This document shows, one piece after another, positions 1 to 10,658 of a stretch of DNA of 64,000 bases. Origin of the DNA: Paratinospora sagittata (Eukaryota > Streptophyta > Magnoliopsida > Ranunculales > Menispermaceae); assembly GCA_035771175.1 (NCBI GenBank), contig CM069605.1:20786288-20850287 (forward strand), in the 5' to 3' direction. The position numbers and the translations under genes were made by a program. Below the pieces are notes generated by a model, which saw only the letters and a program-made list of their open reading frames with translations, had not been told where the DNA came from and did no database searches. Position 1 is the stretch's first letter; every line of letters starts with the position of its first letter.

Positions 1-3000
1 AATTTGCAAAGTCTTCAAAATCACTTCGATATAGTATTTCATTTTGAAAAAATGGTTTCCGAAAGGTTTTAATCATAATTTCAATAAGTTTTCAAATATT
101 TAAAAGTTTTTAATGTTATATCAATATGTTTTGAGTCAATGGAATGGTTCTTGAGTGTTAAAATATTAATTTTTTCAAAAATAAAGCTATCCAGCAATTT
201 GCCAATATTAGTGGTGATAGCACGCTGATAGGGTTCAATAAAAAAACATTTATTTTTTTGGAAAAGTGTCTATAGCGCGCTATCCCCTTTGATAACTCGC
301 TATATAGCTGTTGCCATGAGCTTTCAATTTTTAGAAAAATGGGCAATAGCGCGCTATAGGCCTTGATAAAAACACGCTATCGGAAAGCCTAAAAAACTCG
401 AGCTCTCAGGTTTGTTATATCGACCTGCTATCATTCAATAGAGAACATGATACACAACCCAACAGCAAGCTATCCACGTCTTACACTAAAATGTGATATT
501 TCTTACGAGAAAAATGTGTGCACTTTTGCTTGCTCGATTTTTTTATTCCTTACACAGTTTTTCCAGGTTAGCTTAAGTGAAATATTCTCTACTAACACCC
601 TGATGATTCCCATTGCCTCACACGCCCAAAACAACTTTAGATTAAACAACGTTTTGAATTCAAATCATTTCGTACTCTCGTGCTCTTTAACCGACAACTG
701 CTAATTTTTTAAAACCCTCATTCTCTGATTTTCAAAGATAGAACAAACACGATTTTTGTAAGTTAGACTGAGCTCTCCATAGAGTGTTTAAATAGAAGAA
801 AGTCATGATTCTTGCATTTGGCCAAACAACCTTCTAACTGAATCAAAATTGCAAACTGTCTTGAAGATAACCTCATTATTTCGCAAGTTCTTCATTTTAT
901 CCCTTTTGTGCTGAGATTTCCAGAGGCTATCTATTGTTTTAAATTGTAAGTATATGAAGTGTTATCGGTAAGAGAACACATCACCTGTATTTTTTTTCTA
1001 AGAGCTATAACTAATCATCAACAACACATCAAACAATTGCTATCGAAGTCTACAAAGATCAAGCTCGAAGAACGAAAACATATCTTATGTCTAATGCGTT
1101 AGTTTTATCTTTGGTGTGTAAGGTAACCTCTCGATCAATCTCAACACTAAAACTCAAAAAATTGCAAAGTCTTCAAAATCACTTCGATATAGTATTTCAT
1201 TTTGAAAAAATGGTTTCCGAAACGTTTTAATCATAATTTCAATGAGTTTTGAAATATTTAAAAGTTTTTAATCTTATATAAATAGGTTGTGAGTCAATGG
1301 AATGGTTCTTGAGTGTTAAAATATTAATTTTTCAAAAATAACGCTATCCAGCAATTTGCCAAAATTTTTCAGAAGCCACTAGCGCAAAATCAGTGGTGAT
1401 AGAACGCAGATATGGTTCAATAAAAAAACATTTATTTTTTTGGAAAATTGTCTATGGCGCGCTATCCCCTTTGATAACTCGCTATAGAGCTGTTGCCGTG
1501 ACCTTTCCATTTTTAGTAAAATGGGCAATAGCGCCCTATAGGCCTTGATAAAAACACGCTATCGGAAAGCCTAAAAAACTCGAGCTCTTGCGTTTGTGTA
1601 TATTGACCTGCTATAGCCTGCTATCATTCAATAGAGAACATGATACACAACCAAATAGCAAGCTATCCACGTCTTAGACTAAAATGTGGTATTTCTTACG
1701 AGAAAAATGTGCGCACTTTTGCTTGCTCAATTTTTTTATTCCTTACACAGTTTTGCTAGGTTATCTTAATTGAAATATTCTCTACTAACACCCTGATGAT
1801 TCCCATTGTCTCGCACGACCAAAACAACTTTAGATTAAACAACGTTTTGAATTCAAGTCATTTTTTACTCTCTTGCTCTTTAACCTACAACTGCTAATTT
1901 TTTAAATCCCTCATTCTCTTATTTTCAAAAATAGAACAAACACGATTTTTGCAAGTTATACTGAGCTTTCCATAGAGTGTTTAAATAGAAGAAAGTCATG
2001 ATTCTTGCATTTGCCCAAACAACCTTCGAACTGAATCAAAATTGCAAATTGTCTTGAAGATAACCTCATTATTTCGCAAGTTCTTCATTTTATCCCTTTT
2101 GTGCTGAGATTTCTAGAGCCTATCTATTGTTTTAAACTGTAAGTATATGAAGTGTTCTGGGTAAGAGAACACATCACTTGTATTTTTTTTTTCTAAGAGC
2201 TTTAACTAATCATCAACAACACATCAAACAATTGCTATCGAAGTCTACAAAGATCAAGCTCGAAGAACGAAAACATATCTTATGTCTAATGCGTTAGTTT
2301 TATCTTTGGTTTGTAAGGTAACCTCTCGATCAATCTCAACACTAAAACTCTAAAAATTGCAAAGTCTTCAAAATCACTTCGATATAGTATTTCATTTTGA
2401 AAAAATGGTTTACAAAAGGTTTTAATCATAACTTCAATGAGTTTTCAAATATTTAAAAGTTTTTAATGTTATATCAATATGTTTTGAGTCAATGGAATGG
2501 TTCTTGAGTGTTAAAATATTAATTTTTCAAAAATAACGCTATCCAGCAATTTGCAAAATTTTTCGGAAGCCCCTAGCGCAATATCAGTGGTGATAGCACG
2601 CTGATAGGGTTCAATAAAAAAACATTTATTTTTTAGGAAAATTGTTTATAGCGCGCTATCCCCTTTGATAACTTGCTATAGAGCTATTGCCGTGATCTTT
2701 CCATTTTTAGTAAAATGGGCAATAGCGCCCTATAGGCCTCGATAAAAACACGCTATCGGAAAGCCTAAAAAACTCGAGCTCTCGGGTTTGTGTATATCGA
2801 CCTGCTATAGCCTGCTATCATTCAATAGAGAACATGACACACAACCCAATAGCAAGCTATCCACGTCTTAGACTAAAATGTGATATTTCTTACGAGAAAA
2901 ATGTGTGCACTTTTGTTTGCTCGATTTTTTTATTCCTTACACAGTTTTGCCAGGTTATCTTAATTGAAATATTCTCTACTAACACCCTGATGATTCCCAT

Positions 3001-6000
3001 TGTCTCGCACGCCCAAAACAACTTTAGATTAAACAACGTTTTGAATACAAATCATTTTGTACTCTTGCTCTTTAACCTACAACTGCTAATTTTTTAAAAC
3101 CCTCATTCTTTTATTTTCAAAGATAGAACAAACACGATTTTTGCAAGTTAAACTGAGCTTTCCATAGTGTGTTTAAATAGAAGAAAGTCGTGATTCTTGC
3201 ATTTTCCCAAACAACCTTCGAACTGAATCAAAATTGCAAACTATCTTGAAGATAACCTCATTATTTCGCAAGTTCTTCATTTTATCCCTTTTGTGCTGAG
3301 ATTTCCAGAGGCTATCTATTGTTTTAAACTGTAAGTATATGAAGTGTTCTGGGTAAGAGAACACATCACCTGTATTTTTTTTTCTAAGAGCTTTAACTAA
3401 TCATAAAACAACACATCAAACAATTGCTATCGAAGTCTACAAAGATCAAGCTCGAAGAACGAAAACATATCTTATGTCTAATGCGTTAGTTTTATCTTTG
3501 GTGTGTAAGGTAACCTCTCGATCAATCTCAACACTAAAACTCAAAAAACTGCAAAGTTTTCAAAATCACTTCGATATAGTATTTCATTTTGAAAAAATGG
3601 TTTTCGAAAGGTTTTAATCATAATTTCAATGAGTTTTCAAATATTTAAAAGTTTTTAATGTTATATCAATATGTTTTGAGTCAATGGAATGGTTCTTGAG
3701 TGTTAAAATATTAATTTTTCAAAAATAACGCTATCCAGCAATTTGCCAAAATTTTTCAGAAGCCACTAGCGCAATATCAGTGGTGACAGCACGCTGATAG
3801 GGTTCAATAAAAAAACATTTATTTTTTTGAGAAATTGTCTATAGCGCGTTATCCCCTTTGATAACTCGCTATAGAGCTGTTGCCGTGATCTTTCCATTTT
3901 TAGTAAAATGGGCAATAGCGCCCTATAAGCCTTGATAAAAACACGCTATCGGAAAGCCTAAAAAACTCGAGCTCTCGGGTTTGTGTATATCGACCTGCTA
4001 TAGCCTGCTATCATTCAATAGAGAACATGATACACAACCCAATAGCAAACTATCCACGTCTTAGACTAAAATGTGATATTTCTTACGAGAAAAATGTGTG
4101 CACTTTTGCTTGCTCGATTTTTTTATTCCTTACACAGTTTTGCCAGGTTATCTTAATTGAAATATTTTCTACTAACACCCTGATGATTCCCATTATCTCG
4201 CACTCCCAAAACAACTTTAGATTAAACAACGTTTTGAATCCAAATCATTTTGTACTCTCTTACTCTTTAACCTACAACTGCTAATTTTTTAAAACCCTCA
4301 TTCTTTTATTTTCAAAGATAGAACAAACACGATTTTTGCAAGTTAGACTGAACTTTCATAGAGTGTTTAAATAGAAGAAAGTCGTGATTCTTGCATTTGC
4401 CGAAACAACTTTCGAACTAAATCAAAATTGTAGACTGTCTTGAAGAAAACCTCATTATTTCTCAAGTTCTTCATTTTATCCCTTTTGTGCTGAGATTTTC
4501 GGAGGCTATCTATTGTTTTAAACTGTCAGTATATGAAGTGTTATCGGTAAGAGAACACATCACCTGTATTTTTTTTCTAAGAGCTATAACTAATAATCAA
4601 CAACAGATCAAACAATTGCTATCGAAGTCTACAAAGATCAAGCCTGAATAACGAAGACATATCTCATGTCTAATGCGTTAGTTTTATCTTTGGTGTGTAA
4701 GGTAACCTCTCGATCAATCTCACACTAAAACTATAAAAATTGCAAAGTCTTCAAAATCACTTTGATATAGTATTTCATTTGAATGAGTTTTGAAATATTT
4801 AAAAGTTTTTAATCTTATATCAATATGATTTGAGTCAATGGAATGGTTCTTAAGTGTTAAAATATTAATTTTTCAAATATAAGGCTATCCAGCAATTTGC
4901 CAAAATTTTTTAGAAGCCACTAGCGCAATATCAGTGTTGATAGCATGCTGATAGGGTTCCATAAAAAAACATTTATGTTTTTGGAAAATTGTCTATAGCG
5001 CTATCCCCTTTGATAACTCGCTATAGAGCTGTTGCCGTGATTTTTCCATTTTTAGTAAAATGGGCAATAGCGCCTTATAGGCCTTGATAACACGTTTACG
5101 AAAAGTCTGAAAAACTCAAGCTCTCGGGTTTGTTATATCGACCTGCTATAGTCTGTTATCATTCAATAGAGAACATGATACACAACCCAATAGCAACCTA
5201 TCCACGTCTTAGACTAAAATGTGGTATTTCTTACGAGAAAAAAGTGTGCACTTTTGCTTGCTCGATTTTTTTATTCCTGACACAGTTTTGCCAGGTTATC
5301 TTAAGAGAAATATTCTCTACTAACACCCTGATGATCCCCATTGCCTCACACGCCCAAAACAACTTTAGATTAAACAACGTTTTGAATTCAAATGATTTTG
5401 TACTCTCGTGCTCTTTAACCTACAACTGCTAATTTTTTAAAACCCTCTTTCTCTCATTTTCAAAGATAGAACAAACACGATTTTTGCAAGTTAGACTGAG
5501 CTTTCCATGGAGTGTTTAAATAGAAGAAAGTCATGATTCTTGCATTTGCCCAAACAACCTTCGAACTGAATCAAAATTGCAAACTGTCTTGAAGATAACC
5601 TCATTATTTCGCAAGTTCTTCATTTTATCCCTTTTGTGTTGAGATTTCCAGAGGCTATCTATTGTTTTAAACCGTAAGTATATGAAGTGTTCTCGGTAAG
5701 AGAACACATCACCTGTATTATTTTTTTCTTAGAGCTATATCTAATCATCAACAACAGATCAAACAATTGCTATCGAAGTCTACAAAGATAAAGCTCGAAT
5801 AACGAAGACATATCTCATTTCTAAAGTATTTCATTTTGAAAAAATGGTTTCCGAAAGGATTTAATCATATTTTCAATGAGTTTTCAAATATTTAAAAGTT
5901 TTTAATGTTATATCAATATGTTTTGAGTCAATGGAATGGTTCCTGAGTGATAAACTATTAATTTTTCAAAAATAACGCAATCCAGCAATTTGCCAAAATT

Positions 6001-8463
6001 TTTCAGAAGCCGCTAGCGCAATATCAGTGGTGATAGAACGCTGATATGGTTCAATAAAAAAACATTTCTTTGTTTGGAAAATTGTCTATAGCACGCTATA
6101 CCCTTTGATAACTCGCTATAGAGCTGTTGCCGGGACCTTTCCATTTTTAGTAAAATGGGCAATTGCGCTCTATAGGCCTTGATAACACGCTTCCGAAAAG
6201 TCTGAAAAACTGAAGCTCTCGAGTTTGTTATATCGACCTCCTATAGCCTGCTATCATTCAATAGAGAACATGATACACAACCCAATAGCAAGCTATCTAC
6301 GTCTTAGACTAAAATCTGATAGTTCTTACGAGAAAAATGGGTGCACTTTTGCTTGCTCGATTTTTTTATTCGTCACACAGTTTTTCCAGGTTATCTTAAG
6401 TGAAATATTCTCTACTAACACCCTGATGATTCCCATTGCCACACACGCCCAAAACAACTTTAGATTAAACAATGTTTTGAATTCAAATCATTTTGTACTC
6501 GCTTGCTCTTTAAGCTACGACAGCTAATTTTTTAAAACCCTCATTCTCTGATTTTCAAAGATACAACAAACACGATTTTTGCAAGTTAGACTGAACTTTC
6601 CATAGAGTGTTTAAATAGAAGAAAGTCGTGATTCTTGCATTTGCCCAAACAACCTTCGAACTGAATCAAAATTGCAAACTGTCTTGAAGATAACCTCATT
6701 ATTTCGCAAGTTCTTCATTTTATCCGTTTTGTGCTAAGATTTCCAGAGGCTATCTATTGTTTTAAACTGTAAGTATATGAAGTATTCTCGGTAAGATAAC
6801 ACATCACCTGTATTTTTTTTCTAAGAGCTTTAACTAATCATCAACAACACATCAAACAATTGCTATCGAAGTCTACAAAGATCAAGCTCGAAGAAGGAAA
6901 ACCTATCTTATGTCTAATGCGTTAGTTTTATCTTTGGTGTGTAAGGTAATCTCTCGATCAATCTCAACAGTAAAACTTTAAAAATTGCAAAGTCTTCAAA
7001 ATCACTTCGATAAAGTATTTCATTTTGAAAAAATGGTTTCCGAAAGGTTTTAATCATAATTTCAATGAGTTTTCAAATATTTAAAAGTTTTTAATGTTAT
7101 ATCAATATGTTTTGAGTCAATGGAATGGTTCCTGAGTGATAAAATATTAATTTTTCAAAAATAACGCAATCCAGCAATTTGCCAAAATTTTTCAGAAGCC
7201 GCTAGCGCAATATCAGTGGTGATAGAACGCTGATAGGGTTCAATAAAAAAACATTTATTTTTTTGGAAAATTGTCTATAGCACGCTATCCCCTTTGATAA
7301 CTTGCTATAGAGCTGTTGCCGGGACCTTTCCATTTTTAGTAAAATGGGCAATTGCGCTCTATAGGCCTTGATAACACGCTTCCGAAAAGTCTGAAAAACT
7401 AAAGCTCTCGAGTTTGTTATATCGACCTCCTATAGCCTGCTATCATTCAATAGAGAACGTGATACACAACCCAATAGCAAGTTATCCACGTCTTAGACTA
7501 AAATCTGATTTTTCTTACGAGAAAAATGTGTGCACTTTTGCTTGCTCGATTTTTTTATTCTTCACACAGTTTTTCCAGGTTATCTTAAGTGAAATATTCT
7601 CTACTAACACCCTGATGATTCCCATTGCCACACACGCCCAAAACAACTTTAGATTAAACAACGTTTTGAATTCAAATCATTTTGTACTCTCTTGCTCTTT
7701 AAGCTACAACAGCTAATTTTTTAAAACCCTCATTCTTTGATTTTCAAAGATACAACAAACACGATTTTTGCAAGTTAGACTGAGCTTTCCATAGAGTGTT
7801 TAAATAGAAGAAAGTCATGATTCTTGCATTTGCCCAAACAACCTTCGAACTGAATCAAAATTGCAAACTGTCTTGAAGATAACCTCATTATTTCGCAAGT
7901 TCTTCATTTTATCCGTTTTGTGCTAAGATTTCCAGAGGCTATCTATTGTTTTAAACTGTAAGTATATGAAGTGTTCTCGGTAAGAGAACACATCACCTGT
8001 ATTTTTTTTTCTAAGAGCTTTAACTAATCATCAACAACACATCAAACAATTGCTATCGAAGTCTACAAAGATCAAGCTCGAAGAAGGAAAACATATCTTA
8101 TGTCTAATGCGTTAGTTTTATCTTTGGTGTGTAAGGTAACCTCTCGATCAATCTCAACACTAAAATTCTAAAAATTGCAAAGTCTTCAAAATCACTTCGA
8201 TATAGTATTTCATTTTGCAAAAATGATTTCCGGAAGGTTTTAATCATAATTTCAATGAGTTTTCAAATATTTAAAAGTTTTTAATGTTATATCAATATGT
8301 TTTGAGTCAATGGAATTGTTCTTGAGTGTTAAAATATTAATTTTTCAAAAATAACGCTATCCAGCAATTTGCCAAAATTTTTCAGAAGCCACTAGCGCAA
8401 TATCAGTGGTGACAGCACGCTGAAAGGGCTCAATAAAAAAACATTTATTTTTTGGGAAAATTG
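1..8463. repeat. 1.19-kb satellite array, left block (units 1-8)
   Basis: Head-to-tail copies of an AT-rich monomer of about 1.19 kb. Using the landmark GCAAAGTCTTC, units begin near 6, 1164, 2359, 3551, 4742, 5822 (fused), 6987 and 8177. Typical spacing is 1190-1195 bp. Unit 1 is short because it lacks about 31 bp in the part before AGTGGTGATAG and a few bases near 430. Unit 5 lacks about 40 bp near 4780. Units 5 and 6 are joined by a deletion of about 95 bp near 5822 that removes the usual landmark. Unit 8 is split by a retrotransposon at 8463 and resumes at 18078. I recognise no gene in the monomer. An 85-100 codon frame recurs in many units but is often broken, so it is not annotated as coding. 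Confidence 0.95.
8459..8463. repeat. Target site duplication, left copy (AATTG)
   Basis: AATTG sits immediately before the TG of the 5' LTR and is repeated at 18078-18082 immediately after the CA of the 3' LTR. Intact satellite units carry a single AATTG followed by TCTATAG at this place, so the empty site can be read from neighbouring units. A 5-bp duplication is the normal product of Ty3/gypsy integrase. Confidence 0.95.
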
Positions 8464-8510
8464 TGTAATACTCTGTATTTCACAAAAAAAAAAAAAATTA
8501 CTGTTCAGCC

Positions 8511-8740
8511 GTATGCCAGAACGTTCAGGCGTATGACAGAACGTTCAGGCGCAATGCCAGAACGTTCAGGCGCAATGCCATAACGTTCAGGCGCAATGCC
8601 AGAACGTTCAGGCGCATGCCAGAACGTTCAGGCGTATGACAGAACATTCAGGCGCAATGCCAGAACGTTCAGGCGCAATGCCATAACGTTCAGGCGCAAT
8701 GCCAGAACGTTCAGGCGCATGCCAGAACGTTCAGGCGCCA
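8511..8740 (+). repeat. U3 minisatellite, 11 units of about 20-21 bp
   Basis: Eleven tandem units built on TGCCAGAACGTTCAGGCGCA. Each is an imperfect palindrome centred on GAACGTTC. Units 2-6 and 7-11 repeat the same order of variants, so a block of about 102 bp of five units was itself duplicated. The array ends 9 bp before the TATA box. AACGTT contains the ACGT core used by plant bZIP factors (T-box type); a regulatory role is inference. Confidence 0.9.
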
Positions 8741-8748
8741 AAAATCTC

Positions 8749-8756
8749 TATATAAG
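8749..8756 (+). promoter_or_regulatory. TATA box of 5' LTR promoter
   Basis: TATATAAG directly downstream of the minisatellite, followed by a pyrimidine-rich, CT-repeat-like stretch typical of plant start sites. The transcript start (R boundary) is inferred near 8780. The same box is conserved in the other two LTRs at 16991-16998 and 56703-56710. Confidence 0.8.
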
Positions 8757-9260
8757 GAACCCTCCTCATTCTCATTTCTCACACCAAAATCACTCTCCTT
8801 ATGATTTTCCTTCTCTTTCCACTCATTCTAAGTTTTTAGTTTTTGAGACTCTCTGATCGAGACTCTCGGTACGGTGCGACGAAGTTCTGTCCGGAGGAAA
8901 GCACCAGATCGGAAAGAAGAAGTTCTTATCTTAAGGTGGGGAACGAAACATAGGTTTGCGTGTTTCATAACTTTTATTAAAGTTTACATTCAATTATTAT
9001 TATGTCTACTATTCATTTACACTGCATTATGTCAATAATGTTTATGACCTGAATGTCCTAACTTTGCACGTCGTGATACCGACCCTGATAAGGATCACTA
9101 GAAGTTGCCAAAGTCAGTCTAAATGTCAAGAAAAGACCAGACCAGTAGACAAGACTAGTTCATGCATTGGCATCATACATATCACCACCTAGGGACGTAT
9201 ATGGTTTATGACTCATAGAATAGTTAGAAGCATTGCTCACTATTCATATTATTTCTCTGG

Positions 9261-9395
9261 AGAGGGACGTACATGAGAACTCGGCTACGCCGGGGAGGGA
9301 CATCAGTGCGTGAATCCAGAGCATCGTTCCTGAGGAGGGACGTACAGTGAGAACCTGGCTACGCCCGGGGAAGGACACATGTACGTGAACTCAGG
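9261..9395 (+). repeat. Imperfect tandem duplication inside U5/R
   Basis: Two diverged copies of about 62 bp, offset about 73 bp, each running GAGGGACGTACA.. GAGAAC.. GGCTACGCC.. GGGGA.GGACA.. CGTGAA. A further GGGACGTA lies at about 9193. The pair is present in all three LTRs in the window, so it predates the insertions. Confidence 0.75.
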
Positions 9396-9840
9396 CGATG
9401 TACGCTCATCAAACCATTAATACGTGACGGTGTCATGCATACATACAGATTGATTGATTATGATGCTTACATGTGTATTTAAGATATTTGATATTGAAGT
9501 ATGCTTTATTAATTGTTATACTCATGCACTATTTACCCACTGAGCGCGTTAAGCTCACTCCAATATTATCAAATCTTTCACAGGAAATTAGGGTGGACTG
9601 GGTGCAGGTTATGGGGCCCACATTTTGTACCCTTTGTATGAATCATTGGGGATTTTGGGAGTATGTTCCCTTGACCATTTTATGTACAAAAGTATTCTGA
9701 ATTATATGAAATCAGATTTGTATTGTGTACTGTATTTCCGTTGCGCACTCTGTTATTATCATTATGATTGTTCTAAATGCGCGCCCCGTCCGAGAGTGTA
9801 CCGCCGGTTTAGGCGCGTTCGGGCGGGGTGTGACATTTAA

Positions 9841-9852
9841 TGGTATCAGAGC
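9841..9852 (+). other. Primer binding site, initiator tRNA-Met type
   Basis: TGGTATCAGAGC starts 5 nt after the LTR end. It is complementary to the 3' end of plant initiator tRNA-Met, the common primer of plant Ty3/gypsy and Ty1/copia elements. Minus-strand cDNA synthesis would begin here. Confidence 0.9.
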
Positions 9853-10111
9853 GTACGGTCCACGGCCCGCCAAAGTCCACCAAATTAGGGGAAGAAAATT
9901 TTATTAGATATATGTATCTCTAGAACTATATATATACGTCAATTATATATAGTTGAGATTTGTATGAAATATATATCTAGAAGATTATATTCTTTTTATA
10001 TAGTTTGATTTAACTATACATACAGTCATGATTTATTAGACATTATATGTGTAGTTATAATTAAATATATATATGTGTATACCTTAGTGTATATGAGGTA
10101 AAAAAAAAATA

Positions 10112-10178
<67 letters not shown>

Positions 10179-10658
10179 TCGAAAAAATTTATTTTTCGAA
10201 TTAAAAAAAAAAAAATCGAAATAAAAAAAAAATTCGAAAAAAAAAAAAAATATCGAAAAAAAATCGAAAAAATTTATTTTCCGAAAAAAAAAAGGTAAAA
10301 AAAAAAAATTCGAAAAAATTTATTTTTCGAATAAAAATAAATAAAAAAAAAAAATTCGAAAAAAAAATATTTTTCAAAAAAAAAAAAAAACAAAAAAAAA
10401 CCAATTCGAAAAAAAAAATTTATTTTTTGAAAAAAAAAAAAATAATAATTCGAAAAAATTTATTTTTCGAATAAAAAAAAAAATCGAAAAAATTTATTTT
10501 TCGAAATTAAGATTTGGATTAAAAATAACTATATATCATTTTTATAGTTTCAATTTTAATATAGTTGATTTATGGAAACTAATGAAGAAATTTTCATGAT
10601 GGCATAAACATCAAAAACTCGAAAATAATGTCTACAAGACAAGGCATAAATCTTAAAA
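9853..10658 (+). repeat. AT-rich leader with TAA microsatellite and A-tract hairpin repeats
   Basis: No gene seen. A TATATA-rich stretch gives way to an (AAT)n microsatellite at about 10119-10176. About 330 bp of long A-tracts follow, punctuated by TTCGAA. At 10178-10200, 10309-10331 and 10449-10471 the same 23-bp block recurs, with a 9-bp inverted repeat (TTCGAAAAA / TTTTTCGAA) around a short AT loop; partial copies lie near 10264 and 10484. GAG|GTAAAA at 10095-10101 resembles a splice donor. An ATG at 10628 opens only a short frame. Confidence 0.8.

Larger units (their letters stand above)
8464..9835 (+). repeat. Element 1 5' LTR
   Basis: Begins TGTAATACTC and ends GGTGTGACA. U3 is short, with an A-tract near 8483, a minisatellite at 8511-8740 and a TATA box at 8749-8756. 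R and U5 follow. Short frames inside the LTR (for example near 9473-9700) recur in all LTR copies and look non-coding. Compared with the 3' LTR, mismatches cluster in the last 130 bp. Confidence 0.95.

Noticed and set aside
447..704. An 85-100 codon ORF (MIHNPIASYPRLRLK...) recurring in most satellite units
   Set aside because: It recurs because the units are near copies. Changes between units are largely amino-acid altering, and several units break it: TAG in the units at 1640 and 29517, TAA at 30740s, early stop at 18456, start ATG lost at 7459, deletion near 47395. This is not the pattern of a conserved protein.
1..8463. rDNA intergenic spacer or 5S array
   Set aside because: No rRNA coding stretch, Pol I/III promoter or 5S-like sequence is present in any of the 39 units.
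8511..8740. CRISPR-like array of short regular repeats
   Set aside because: Units are contiguous with no spacers, lie in a plant LTR and vary in copy number between LTRs; it is a minisatellite.
8596..8856. Repetitive peptide frames (MPERSGACQNVQA..., ARTFRRNA...) in LTRs
   Set aside because: Direct translations of the 20-21 bp U3 minisatellite in several frames; they lie upstream of or across the TATA box and start region.
9473..9700. A 75-codon frame in each LTR (MYLRYLILKYALL...)
   Set aside because: Lies in the LTR, shows no domain, and is most simply a chance frame kept by LTR identity.
9841..9852. A tRNA gene at the TGGTATCAGAGC sequence
   Set aside because: Only the primer-complementary 12 bases are present, right after an LTR; no tRNA arms follow.
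10201..10404. Reverse frame encoding a Phe-rich 67-mer
   Set aside because: Translation of A/T homopolymer tracts, not a protein.
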